Part shown: positions 23,901 to 34,800 of the stretch, in pieces | How the letters are laid out: each line of letters begins with the position of its first letter | How positions within the stretch are numbered: the stretch's first letter is position 1 | Origin: Gorsachius magnificus | Taxonomy: Eukaryota; Chordata; Aves; Pelecaniformes; Ardeidae | Assembly (NCBI GenBank): GCA_034008185.1 | Contig: CM067082.1 | Span: forward strand, 158,169,895-158,233,894 | DNA length: 64,000 nt | Direction: 5' to 3' | The notes under the pieces: generated by a model | What the model was told of the DNA's origin: nothing | Databases searched by the model: none | What the model saw: only the letters and a program-made list of their open reading frames with translations | Position numbers and translations under genes: made by a program

Positions 23901-24125
23901 TCAGGGTTGGGGGGGGGGGGGGCATCCCAGCACCCCGCGAGCCCCCCATTAATGCCAGGATGTTGTAGGACCAAGCGGGAGTTGCAGGTCCGGGTTTCCG
24001 ACTGCATCCAGCTGAGCCTACGAGGGCGCCGGCGGTTGCTGACGGTGGAGATGCGGCCGGACGCGACCACCCCCGATTTTGGCAAGACCCGCGACGGCTT
24101 CGTGCTTTATTGGCCTGGGAGATGA
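14982..24125 (+). CDS. MYO1G: Unconventional myosin-Ig (class I myosin)
   Basis: MYO1G is an actin-based motor that tethers membrane to cortical actin, mainly in blood cells. Exons: 14982-~15075, 15642-15850, 15925-16018, 16458-16623, 16726-16779, 17249-17344, 17415-17531, 18546-18752, 18825-18970, 19321-19435, 19856-20026, 20103-20173, 20995-21069, 21171-21303, 21588-21754, 21820-22027, 22465-22688, 22914-23058, 23156-23260, 23352-23465, ~23773-~23862, 23969-24125. They total about 985 codons against 1018 in human. The start [15 protein letters not shown] aligns with human MYO1G. MYO1G is preferred over its paralog MYO1D because of '[11 protein letters not shown]', '[10 protein letters not shown]' and 'AWARDYLSS'-type wording. 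Motor, IQ and TH1 parts are all present. Oddities: no GT donor after exon 1, no AG before exon 16, and a tail segment around 23.77-23.97 kb that is unreadable in one frame. The promoter must fit in the 220 bp after the upstream ncRNA. Confidence 0.93.
16790..17170 (+). repeat. Minisatellite in MYO1G intron 5
   Basis: Degenerate tandem units rich in GGGATGGCTGGGATCTGTG and GGGTGGCTCTGATGGGATGG run between exons 5 and 6. The units vary in length by up to tens of bases. Confidence 0.8.
17545..18440 (+). repeat. 40-bp minisatellite in MYO1G intron 7
   Basis: The units share GTATGGCCCAGCACAGCCC and CAATACAAACCAGTA. Two adjacent copies near 18127-18206 are identical over 40 bp. The left part (17545-17950) is more degenerate, and the right part (18050-18400) is more uniform. 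It fills almost the whole 1-kb intron. The minus strand is open for hundreds of codons as a by-product. Confidence 0.92.
18985..19200 (+). repeat. Minisatellite in MYO1G intron 9
   Basis: Degenerate tandem units of about 22-26 bp carry GGGACAGNACYTGGGAG and GACACAGGGAGG-like wording. Confidence 0.7.
19419..19690 (+). repeat. Minisatellite including the MYO1G exon 10 splice donor
   Basis: Six units are present. Each contains a version of the exon 10 end CCTGGCAGAAC followed by GTGAGGGGAC, then GGGACATGG-type spacer. Donor positions are 19436 (true), 19488, 19541 and 19594, all with GT. The fifth and sixth units (19636 and 19678) have AT instead of GT. Unit lengths are 52, 53, 53, 42 and 42 bp. 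Confidence 0.95.
20174..20994 (+). other. MYO1G intron 12, G-rich degenerate repeats
   Basis: This 821-bp intron has many GGGGACCATGGG and GGCCATGGGG-type words without a stable unit. No gene or mobile element was seen. Confidence 0.5.
21310..21480 (+). repeat. Short degenerate repeat in MYO1G intron 14
   Basis: Units of the type CATGTCCCCGTGCCAGCYTGG are repeated two to four times, then degrade. Confidence 0.6.
22465..22688 (+). other. MYO1G: MYO1G neck and IQ region (exon 17)
   Basis: The exon opens with '[13 protein letters not shown]', the second half of an IQ motif whose start 'LLLQK' ends exon 16. It should bind calmodulin as the myosin light chain. Basic '[11 protein letters not shown]' follows. 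It is spliced by GCAG before 22465 and CAG/GTACTG at its end. Confidence 0.88.
22725..22880 (+). repeat. Minisatellite in MYO1G intron 17
   Basis: Alternating GGGATGGGGACATGGG and GGAATGTGGGATGGGAAC-like units fill the intron between exons 17 and 18. Confidence 0.75.
22914..24125 (+). other. MYO1G: MYO1G TH1 membrane-binding tail (exons 18-22), partly unreadable
   Basis: Exons 18-20 read cleanly ('[19 protein letters not shown]', '[14 protein letters not shown]', '[11 protein letters not shown]'-type wording), as does the last exon ('[16 protein letters not shown]', ending WPGR and TGA at 24123). The exon between carries '[20 protein letters not shown]' but is out of phase with the preferred acceptor. 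The segment equivalent to human 'RVGELVGVLAAH' is missing, replaced by G runs at 23850-23930. Missing sequence is more likely than true loss because the frame resumes normally. Confidence 0.8.
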
Positions 24126-24278
24126 GGGAGGGGGTGCAGCTGCTCCGCCACCCCCCTGGCCGCATCCTGCCTGCCTGCCCGCACCCTGCCTCCGCTCAGG
24201 ACCCTGGGGTCCCCTGACCCCCACCCACACGTCCCTGCGGCCCCTCCGGGATGATGCCAAGCCTCTGCATGAGCCGGG

Positions 24279-24284
24279 AATAAA
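24279..24284 (+). other. MYO1G: Polyadenylation signal of MYO1G
   Basis: AATAAA lies 154 bases after the TGA stop. This gives a 3' UTR of about 170-180 nt. Confidence 0.85.
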
Positions 24285-24589
24285 GAGCCGGATGGGACCC
24301 CCGCAGCCCCCCAAAGCGCGGCTGGGATTTGTGGGGTGGGACGGGATCAGTGGGGTGGGGTGGGCAGGTCTGTCCCCTGTTGTGCTGGGGGGAAGCTGGG
24401 ACCTTTCAGCACCCCCAGAGCTCAAGGAACCGAGGCCCTGGGGCCCAGGGCTCACCCGCACCCCCACCTCCCCCTCTTGGGGACCCTCTATGTGTCCCCT
24501 ACGCAGACACCACCTGCCCACGCTGTCCCCACAGTGCCACCCCACAGCCAGGGGGCTTGGGGACCCATGTGCCAAGGCCCTGGCTCCCC

Positions 24590-24915
24590 CCCCCCGTCCC
24601 TATACCCCCTGGGGCCCTGATGCTCCAGTACCCGGTGTCCCACTGTCCCTGTGCCCTGGGTCCCAATGTCCCCAACACCCAGAATCCCGATGTCCCTGTG
24701 TCCCGGTGCCCCCATGCACCAGGTCCCGATATCGCTGGGTCCCAATGTCCTCGGGCCCCGGTGTCCCAGATCCCTGTGTCCCTCCCCTCCCGGCCCCCCC
24801 AACCCACCCCCTGAACCCAATGTCCCGATGTCCCTGGGTCCCAATGTCCCCAAAGTCCCTGTGCCCATGTCCCGCATCCCAATGTCCCCAACATCCACTG
24901 TCCCTGTGCCCTGGG
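24590..24915 (+). repeat. Intergenic minisatellite downstream of MYO1G
   Basis: Degenerate units of the form CCCTGGGTCCCAATGTCCC and CGATGTCCCTGTGTCCC run for about 300 bp. They sit between the MYO1G poly(A) site and the PTPN23 promoter, where the two human syntenic blocks meet. Confidence 0.8.
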
Positions 24916-25480
24916 GAGTGACAAATCCAAAAACGAGGGATGGGAAAATGGGGGGAATTTTTCACACGTGGAAGGTGGCTCCTGCCCCACCGGTGTTCGG
25001 GAAGCATTTGGTGCATGGGGAAGAGCTCGTCCTGGGCCAGAACTCACCAAACAATCAAATGAATGGGATATCATAGGAAAAAACAACCCCAAACAAGCCA
25101 CCATTATAATTCTTGAGAATAACCGCATTGTTAGAACAGACCTGGTGGTGCTCTGGTAGGGGAGAACGGTGCCTCGCCGGGGACCGCCGAGGGGCTATGG
25201 GCCTGGGTTTAAATCTGTTGTGGTACTGGGAGGGGGGAACCCCGGGCGATTGTGGGAAAAGGGCTAATTAACAGGGCTAATTAGCTACGCCAGTCCAAAG
25301 GAGGATGCCTTAAAAGCATCCAAACCCTTGCTCCGAAATAATTCACCTTTTGATTACGGAATTAATCTCTCGATTGGCAAATCGAGACTTGTTTCTCGTC
25401 AGGGGCCATCTCTGGGGCCGGGGAGGAGGGTGGGCGAGCATCAGCCGAGTCCAGTGGCCCCAAAGGGGGCCCCCAAAATG
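24916..25480. other. Intergenic spacer with AT-rich island
   Basis: No gene was seen. The base composition changes abruptly to AT-rich at 25040-25400. It contains a small near-palindrome CCTCG...CGAGG at about 25172-25192 and two GGGCTAATTA repeats at 25261-25283. It may be upstream regulatory DNA of PTPN23 or an old unrecognised repeat. Confidence 0.4.
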
Positions 25481-25574
25481 GCTCCCAGCCGCCCCCAGCC
25501 CCGCGGCGCGGGTCCAGGGTAGCCCCAGGCTCCGGGCTGGGCCTGCCCCCAGCTGCGAGGCTGCCGGGGGGGGG

Positions 25575-25844
25575 GGTTTCCATGAAACCCGGGGGTGGGC
25601 CCCCCGGGGGCGGAGCCTCGCCAATGGCAACAGCCATTTCCCCCCCCCAATCAGCGAGCGCGGCGTCGCCATGGCAACAGCTCCGCCTGCGGGAGGCGGG
25701 CGAAGCGTCGCCAGGGCAACCGCCGCTGATACGCCGCGGGGGGGAGGGAGGCGGGGCGTCTCCATGGGACCGGGGGACTCGGTTTCCCGTGAGGCTCCGC
25801 GCGCGGTTCCGGCGGGCCCAGGGTTCCGGCGGGCGCAGGCCGGG
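25575..25844 (+). promoter_or_regulatory. PTPN23: PTPN23 promoter with three RFX X-box sites and a CCAAT box
   Basis: X-box-like sites lie at 25616-25631 (CTCGCCAATGGCAAC), 25665-25678 (GTCGCCATGGCAAC) and 25707-25720 (GTCGCCAGGGCAAC). All are in the same orientation, about 48 and 42 bp apart. A CCAATCAG NF-Y box is near 25648-25655. The region is CpG-rich and lacks a TATA box. The ATG is at 25845. Confidence 0.75.
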
Positions 25845-28800
25845 ATGGAGGCCGTGCCCCGCATGCCCATGATCTGGCTCGACCTCAAGGAGGCCGGGGA
25901 GTTCGCCTTCAACCCTGCCGTCAAGAAGGTGGGGCCGGGGAACGGGCAGCTGCGGCCTGCGAGGGGCCCGGGGCTGGCGGGCGGGCCCTGTCAGGGGCGG
26001 GGCGGGTGGGGCCTGGGAGGGAGAGGAAGAGGGGGGGTCTGTGAGGCAGGGGGGGGTGCCCCAGGGGGTGTTTGGGGTCTGGGGGGGGGGGGGGGGTGCT
26101 GGGGGGTGCCCAAGGGGGGTGTTGGGGGTCTGGGGGGGGGGGTGGGTGCTGGGGGGTGCCCGAGGGGGTGTGTTTGGGGTCTGGAGGGGGGTGCTGGGGG
26201 GTGCCCGAGGGGGTGTTTGAGGTCTGTGAGGGAGAGGCAGGGGTGCTGGGGGGTGCCCGAGGTGGTGTTTGGGGTCTGTGAGGGGGGCGGGGGTGCTGGG
26301 GGGTGCCCGAGGTGGGTGTTTGGGGTCGGGGGGGGGTGGGTGCGATGGGGGTGCGAGTGGTGTTTGGGGTCTGGAGGGGGCGGGGGGGGGGGGTGCCGAG
26401 GGGGGTGTTTGGGGTCTGTGAGGGAGAGGCGGGGGTGTGGGGAAGTGCCGAGGGGGTGTTTGGGGTCTGGGGGGGGGGGGGGGGTGGGTGCCCGAGGGGG
26501 GTTGTTTGGGGGTCTGTGAGGGAGAGTGCGGGGGTGCTGGGGGGTGCCCGAGGTGGTGTTTGGGGTCGGGGGGGGGGGGGTGCCCGAGGGGGGTGTTTGG
26601 GGTCTGTGAGGGAGAGGCGGGGGTGCTGGGGGGTGCCCGAGGGGGGTGTTTGGGGTCTGTGAGGGAGAGGAGTGCAGGGGGTGTGGGGAAGGGGGTGTCT
26701 GTGAGGGGTGTTTGGCGTCTGTGAGGGAGAAGGGGGTGCTGGGGGGGTGTCTGAGGGGGGTTTGGGTGCTGGGGGGTGTCTGTGAGGGGTGTTTGGGGTC
26801 TGTGAAGGAGGGGAGAGCTGGGGCCCGGGGGGGGGGGGAGGGGGCGGGGGGTATCTGGGGATGGGCAGGCTGCTGGGGGCACTGTCGGGCAGGGCCTGGG
26901 GGGCTGCTGGGTGTCACAGGGCAGTGAGGGGGCTGAGGCACGCGGTGGCTCCTCACCCCGGGTGGCTCTGTCCTGCATGATATAGAGGGGAGTGAAGCCA
27001 TGAGCACATCTGTACCCCTGTCAGCCCCCTCTGTCTCGGCCCTGCTTGCTTTGCTGTCTTCTCGGGGCCGTGGGACCTTCCTTGGTGGCCAGGGCCAGCG
27101 GGTCCCTGCTAACACAGTGCTGCCAGGGGCAGAGTTTGGGGAGGGGTGAGTCCCCAGAGTGCTTCTCGCCCCAGGCAGAGCCTTCCCTAGCCACATCGTG
27201 GGCGAGCGGTGAGTTGGCAAGTCCATCCCCGTTGCATGTGACTGTGCTGACTCCCAGCTCCTGACACCGCAGCCGCCCTTCCCTGAGCTCTGCCACTGGA
27301 TCTGGGCTCCGCCGGCAGCGCTCGTTATTAATGCTGTGGCGCACGTCGTTATGAGATCCGGGTCGGCGATGGCCGATCCCTCGCGTCTCCTTTCTCTCCA
27401 CCCTTGTGTAAAAGGGGGAACCGAGGAGGGGGAAGCTGGTTCGTGGTGCTGGCGGAGGAAGGTTGAGAGGACGGTGGGTGTGAGGTGACAGGCTCCTTTC
27501 TTCCCAGAAGCCGCTGAGGGCTGTGGGGGGCACGACCTGCGCTTGGTGCCCTGGCAGGGACTGAACCCATGGCTTAAGGAAAGTCAAGCGCTTAATTGGC
27601 AGCTGTAAACAAGCCCCACCTATGACTGGCATTTTTTAGTGTTGCCTACAGGTGAAAAGCACAATTTAGTGATGGGGGAGGAGGATGGGGGTGTTTCTCC
27701 TGCGGCGGTGCCACTGCCTGCTTCCCGCCCCACTGGTTTTTGGGGTGCTGAGGGAGGCCTGGAGTCCTGTCAGACCTTGGTGTTAGTGTGATGGGGGACG
27801 TCCCTGTGCTGGGAGGAAGGCATCGCAGGATCACTGAGCTGAGTCATGCCGTGCCGGCCGGGACAAGGTGCGGCGGTGCCTGCCTGCCAGTGCCGGGGCA
27901 GCCAGCGGTGCCCTGGGCCTTGGGGCAGCGCTCCGTGGGGAGCTGCGGCAGAGGGGATGGTGGCCTCCGGGTCTGAGTTGGTGGCTTATCGAAAGCAGGT
28001 TGTTTAGGGAATTTTTGCATACAGTGGCAGGTGGAAATCTGTTTTGCGAACCAGGTTTCCCCACAGATGTTAGATGGAAACGTGCTCTGTTTTGCTGGCT
28101 CACGAGAAGTGACAGGGAATAAAAACCTGGCACCCCAGTCGAAACGGAGAGGGAGGAGAGGAAACTTCCCTCGTTTCTCCAGCACTGAGCTGTGTTAACC
28201 TTGAGCTTAAGCGACAGAGGGTGCAGGCAGCCCTTCATGTGTCCCGAACCTCCCTTAGCCTGGGAACTGCTGGGGTGGATCAAGCCCCCAGTGTCTGCCT
28301 GAGCCGCGTCCCCAACTCTCCCCCATGGTGGCTGGGAAGGTTGGATCGATTCCTGCCTGGACCCTTGCAGGATCCTGAGCTGCCTGCAGTTGGGAAGTGC
28401 CGTGCTTGCTGACGGCATTGTGATCTGAGGGATCTCGAAACCCTCTCTAGAGGCAGGTTTGGGGAGCTTAGTCCCCACAGCTCCCTCCACAGCGGTGAGG
28501 AGACGTAGCTCATCGCCGAGCACCTTCCTCAGAGGTGCTGGAGCGTTTTTGGCCAAGCCCTGGCTTCAGCTCTGCTCTGTGGTGACTGAGGAGCCTCTGG
28601 CGGGGGCCGCGGGGCCGTGCTGTTGTGCGTGGGCACGCGCTACCCTGTTTCGTTTCCCTTTGAGCCCTCGCCGTGGTGAGCTGCCTTCCTGGCTGGCTGC
28701 CAGCATGACATTCACCCTCTGACGAGGGGGCTTTGCTTTCATCCAAGTGCAGAGGGGTACAGAGCATGAATCTGGAGTAACTTCAGTTCTGTTCCATTCA

Positions 28801-31800
28801 CTGGCGACTCCTCAGGACCTCGCGGCCGCTTGATTTCCGCCTTTTCCACCCCAGCTCTGTTGGCTCCTGGTGTGTGCCAGATCAGTGCCACCTCCTGACA
28901 TTGTCCCCGCAGGACCCTGTGCCCTGGCTTTGCGTTAAGCTGAGGTTCAGCAGGAGCCGGGCAAGATTTGGGGGCTTTTGGAGGGCAAATAAGTTCCAAA
29001 ACAGGAGATGCAAGGCCCCAAGCCAGCACTTGCCCCTTCGTGTTGCCAGACCTGCTGTGGGGGCTTCTCCCAGGCTTCCCTGGAGAGCTGCTGGGTGTAG
29101 CTCTGGCATGGTCAGGAAAGGGGGCTCTGGGTGTCGGACAGGGCCAGTCTCTCACCCTTCTCTTCCCCTTCCAGTTTGTCCTGAAGAACTATGGGGAGAA
29201 CCCAGAGAACTACAACGAGGAGCTGCGGAAGCTGGAGCTGCTCCGGCAGGTAAGCCGGGCTCTGTCCTGAGCTGCTCACAGCCCTGGTGAGACCTGCCAG
29301 AGCCGAACCGGGGGTACTGGTTCATTGCCTGCTCTGTGCTCAGGGATGCATCTGCTGGCTCCCACTGCTTCCCTGCACTGGGAGCTGTGCTGGAGCGCTG
29401 CCACGGCTGCTCCTCTTCCTCACTGGTGGCCCCACAGATGAGGCTTTTGGCAGCCAGGCTGTGTCCCGGGCACCCTGGATGATTCAGGCTTCCCAAGGAG
29501 GGGGGGGCCCCCCCTTGGGGGGGGTGTTGCATTGAATAAAAGTTCCCTGTTGGGTGGAAGGGATCACTTTGTCCAGTTGGGCTGGCGCCCGAGGTCTTTG
29601 CAGGGAATAAATCAGCCCTTTGCTCTCAGCTCCGGAGCACAAATGCTTGTGTTAGACACTGGGCGCATTGATTTGGGGGCTGCTGAGCAGGTTAGAGCCG
29701 GCCCCAGTCCTGGCCAGCGGGTAGCTGGGACATGGGTGGTAAAACCAAATAGAGACAGCAGAGGCTCTCCCTGAGCCGGGACCAATGCCGGTTTGTGCCG
29801 CGCTGTAGATTTTGCAGCAGGGCCGTAAGCCCGATGCACAGAGTGGAGCCGGGGTAACTTGCAGTGCTGGCACTGGAGTCATTTCACCAGTGGTTCCAAA
29901 GCCCAGTGGTGGTCTGCCAGCAGGCACGGAGGTGGCTGGGTGCTTAAACAGTCCCAGCCTGGGATCTGGAGAGCTCCAGCCTCTGCCCATGGGCGTAACC
30001 CTGAAGTGGGAGGTTGGGAAACCTTTCCGAGGTCTCCTGTCTCTTCCCTTCCTTCTCCCGATGCAGCTTTGCTGTAGCAGCGGGTCCCATGCCCTGTCCA
30101 GGACACCCCCTCATCAGTTGCTCCCAAATTCCTCCCCTTCATTTCACCCTTAGGAGCCTGTGTCAGGGAGAGCAGAGACTCTTCCTCCCTGAACCGGTTG
30201 CTCTGGATCCGTAAAGCGGCTCCCTTCAGCCTCGTTTTTAGGCGAACAGACCTGTTTTTCTAGCTGTGTTAACAAGGTGTTTTCCATAAGGCCTTGCTCC
30301 TTCCCGAAGGACCGCTTCATCCCAGGGGAGCTGGTCAATGCCCGGCTCTGGCCATCCCCTCCTTCCTGCAGATCTCACCACAAACCAGGCTCCTGTTCTT
30401 GCCTGGCGTGTTACCCGTGAGCGTGGTCCTGTCCCCGGGACAGCCTCTTCCTCCTCCTCTCTCCTCTCCAGAGCGCCGTCAACGTGCCCAGGGACTTTGA
30501 GGGCTGCAGCACGCTGCGGAAGTACTTCGGCCAACTCCACTACCTGCAGAGCCGCATCCCCATGGGCGCCGAGCAGGAGGCGGCTGTCCCCATCGCGTGG
30601 TGAATCCCATTGCCTCTTCCCCTTCCCCTCTTTCCGATGTGGAGCTTGGGCATTGCAGATGGGAGGATTGGCTCCCACTGGGTGCTTCCTGAAATGCGGA
30701 GGCTGACCCAAAGCAGAGCAACTGCTCCCTCTTCCCTGTGCATGGCCTTCACCAGCGTCCGATGTGCTCCTCCCCAAAGGCCATCAGCTCTACCTGGGGG
30801 GCACAGGGGTGTCCTGGGGACCCCTTGGGAAATGGCATCCTGGCCTGGGGGGCTGGCTGGATGTCCGAGCTGAGACATCAGGCAACGCGAGGCAGTAGTC
30901 GGCTCTGAGGAGATGCCAGGCAGAGGCAGGACAGTGTCACCATGCGAGGTGACGGTGCTGAGATCCCCCTGGGGGTGGTGGAGTTGCTTGGCTGTGTGTA
31001 AACGGGGTGTCTGTGTGCTTACAAAGCTAAAACAAGCCCGCCGTGTGGAGAGACACCAGCTCCCACCATCTCCAGCACCTTGATTCGATGCAGAGGGTGA
31101 CACACCAGGCAGGAGGGTTCCTTTTCCGACCCTCTGAGGGAGCACGTCTCCTGACAAATCCTATTCCTGGCACGTGGCCCATGCCCGGGAAAGCAGCACC
31201 TCCATCTGCAGCTGCTAACCAGGCTTCTCTCCTTGCAGGACTGAGATCTTCTCAGGCAAGACGGTGACTCACGAGGACATCAAGTACGAGCAGGCGTGCA
31301 TCCTCTACAACCTGGGTAAGGGCCTGGGAGACCCAGCTGTCCTCATGGTCTGCTCTGGTGGCCCTAATGTCCCTCCCCTCTGCCTGGCCTTTGCTCTGAG
31401 CTGCCCGTCAGCCTCCCTCGGAGCAGCCAGGCAGCAGCACGGCCCGCATGGTCCCACCAGCAGCTGTGGCTCAGCCTGGTTGTGCCTCTTCCCCTCCTCT
31501 GTGCTGCCTGTGGGGCTGGGTGCTCAGCATCGGAGCTGCATGAGAGGTTGACTTTGGCTTTTGTCAGAAGCCTCCTCTCCTTTCCTCCTGCTCGTGTGCT
31601 GCCCCTTGTCTCGGTCAGAGGTTGCACCGGGGAGGCTGACATCGGGTTGCGGCACCGCAAATGCCCTTTCTGGCACGGTGACAGCCACAGTCAGGCTTTG
31701 TGCAGCTCATCCAGCATCCCACCTCCTCAAAAGCAGCAAATTGGGTGTAAAAGCATAAAATCTAATGTTTCTCCCCCAACCCTTGCACTCCAGCTGTGGA

Positions 31801-34800
31801 TGATCATGGCACAGAGTGAGGTTTTTTATTTTTTTTGGTAGCCCCAAAGGGAAGGTGATGCTTAGCTCCTGGACACAGTGCAGCTGAAAATGCTCCCATC
31901 CCTGGCATTGTGGCTGCCCCTTTCGCTGCAGCTTGGGAGCCGACTGCGCTCTCACAGCCGACCCCGCTCTCCCAGCTTAAGCCCCGCACGTTGCAGGGCT
32001 GCACGCTGCATGGCAGGAGCTGATGTGGCACCCTGACCCCTTTTGAGAGCTGGCTGGCTCCCTGATGTTGGTAGAAACATGTCTGCTCAACCAGGAGTGT
32101 GTTAGATATTCATTTTTTAATATTTAGGGTTTGTTTCCAACCTGGCACTTCCCTGTGCTGAATGACTTGTGCGTGCAGTCTTTCCACAGGGCACTGTGGC
32201 ATGTGGGTGCCCTCTGAGATGGGTGTTCCACATGCCACGGTTCCCTGCTGGCACAGAGAGCCGGCTGGGTGCTGCTGGGTGTCTGTGGCCAGCTTGCTGC
32301 AGATTTAGGCTTCTCTGGAACAAGACCCCCAGTCTCCGGGAGCGGTGAGTGGGGGCTGGCAGGGTGTGCTCGCCCTGCTGAGCCGCCGTCCTTTTTCCGC
32401 AGGTGCACTGCACTCCATGCTGGGCGCCATGGACAAGAGAGTGTCCGAGGAGGTAACGATCCCCTGGGTCTTCCCTTGAGGAATTTTCTCTCCCATGTGG
32501 TTAATAGCCACGAGCCAGTAATGCTGAGGACTTCTCTGTAACTTGGGTGCTTACAAGCCCATCAACGTCAGACACCAGCTCTGGACGTCTGCTGTGACTC
32601 CATATTGCTGTAGAGTGTTAAGAGGGGCTGCCCCCCTCATGGCTGTGTCCCTCTCTGCCCTGTCACTGCTGTCCCTGCTCCAGCAAGGCTCTGCCGGCTG
32701 ACCTTCCTCCCGCCCTCAGCACGTAGGGCCAGGAAGGGAGAGATCTGACACAGCTTGGGGCATGCACGGCCAGGGGAAAGCATGGAGCTGTTTTAGAGCC
32801 CTGTGAGCCCCAGGAGCTTGCTCCGGGCTTGTGGTGGCTGCTTTTTGGGGTCTGGGAGGAGGCAGGAAACATCGAACCCCTGCTGAGCTGGGGTTTATCA
32901 CCCTGACACCCCGTGTGAAGGGAGGTCACTGCTTTTCCAGTCCTGCCGAGCCTCCACAAAATTCCTCACATCTGGCAGCACGTACGTGCCTGCGGATGTC
33001 AGCTGGCTTGGTGTGAGTGCAAGAGAGCTGTGCACGCCCCGACACGTGTTCTCCCGTCCTCTCAGGGCATGAAGGTTTCCTGCACCCATTTCCAGTGTGC
33101 TGCCGGGGCGTTCACATACCTGCGGGATCACTTCCCCCACTCCTACAGCGTCGACATGAGCCACCAGATCCTCAGCCTCAACATCAACCTCATGCTGGTA
33201 GGAACTGGGCTCTGCCTCCACCAGGGCGCTGGTTGCACTGGAATGGCTGCTTGCACCAAGGGGTGTTCATAGGGTTGGGCGCTCCTCGTGTGTGGAGATG
33301 GGTGAGACGGGACCCCAGTGCCCCACGGGGGATTGTCGTCTGCAGGGTCTGGGCTGCTGTAGGCACAAGGGGCTCTCTCCTGCAGGAGGGAAGGAGGTTT
33401 TTGGGAGGCAGCGGGGAAGAAGCAAGGCACTGTGCTGCTCTGCTTCTCCCCCGGCTGCTCAGGCATCCCCTGGGGCTGGCATTTACAGTGCTCCCCTCAA
33501 GAAAGGGGCTGTAGCTGGTGGGCCCTGCCAGGGGTCGGGGCTTGGATGCAGGGGATTGTCCCAAGGTGTAGGGGATACCGAATATTCCCCTCTTATTTTC
33601 GGCAGGGCCAGGCGCAGGAGTGTCTTCTGGAGAAGTCCATGCTGGACAACAGGAAGAGTTTTCTCGTGGCCCGGATCAGCGCTCAGGTGAGCTCCTGGGC
33701 AATCTCTGCTGCACTGAACTCCGGCCGCTTCTGCCTCAGCGCTTGCTGTTCTCAGCACAGCCCTGCTCCTGCTGCACAGTGACGTGTGGGATCGGGAGCT
33801 GGGGGAGGGTGTCCCACATCCCATGCAGTGTCAGCACAAACAGTGGTACAGGGTGCTGCTGTTGCCTCAGGCTGTGAGCACAACCACCAGCTTCTCAAAG
33901 GGGAGCGTAAGACACTCCAGAGGGACGGGGTGCCATCCAGAGGGACCTTGATGGGCTGAAGGGGTGGGCCCGTGTGAACCTCTTGAGGCTCAACAAGGCC
34001 AAGTGCAAGGTCCTGCACCCGGGCTGGGGCAACCCCCGGTATCAGTGCAGGCTGGGGGGTGAAGGGACGGAGAGCAGCCCTAGGGAGAAGGACTCAGGGG
34101 TCCTGGTGGATGAAAAGCTGGCCATGAGCCGGCAGTGTGCGCTGGCAGCCCAGAAAGCCAACCATGCTCCAGCTGCGTGGCCAGCAGGGTGAGGGAGGGG
34201 ATTCTGCCCCTCTGCTCTGGGGAGCCCCCCCCGGAGCCCTGCATCCAGCTCGGGGGTCCCCAGCCCAGGACAGACAGGGACCTGCTAGAGCAGGGCCAGA
34301 GGAGGCCGTGGAGATGATTGGGGGCTGGAGCCCCTCTGCAATGGGGACAGGCTGGGAGAGGTGGGGGTGTTCAGCCTGGAGAGGGGAAGGCTGCGGGGAG
34401 ACCTGATTACAGCCTTGCAGGGCTTAATGGGGGCTGATAAGAAAGATGGGGATGGACTCGTTAGCAGGGCCTGCAGCAACAGGATGAGTGGTAACAGTTT
34501 TAAACTGAAACAGGGTAAATTTAGATTGGATATAAGGAAGAAATTCTTCACTGTGAGGGCAGTGAGGCACTGGAACAGGTTGTCCAGAGAAGCTGTGGAT
34601 GCCCTCTCCCTGGAATTGTTTGGGTTGGACGGGTCTTTGGACAACCTGATCTGGTGGAAGGTGTCCCTGCCTATGGCAGGGGCTTGGAACTAAATGATCT
34701 TTAAGGTCCCTTCCCACCCAAACCATTCTGTGATTCCAACCCCCCATGTGGGGCAGATTTATCGTGGTGACGTTGTGAGTCCCTGGCTCTCACCCAAAAC

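Noticed and set aside
24285..25575. Expected KLHL18 3' end upstream of PTPN23
   Set aside because: No Kelch-repeat coding sequence is present. MYO1G occupies this side instead.
25362..26978. 538-codon minus-strand open frame rich in Pro and Thr
   Set aside because: It is antisense to the PTPN23 promoter, exon 1 and the G-rich minisatellite. Absence of stops follows from C-rich repeats, and it resembles no known protein.
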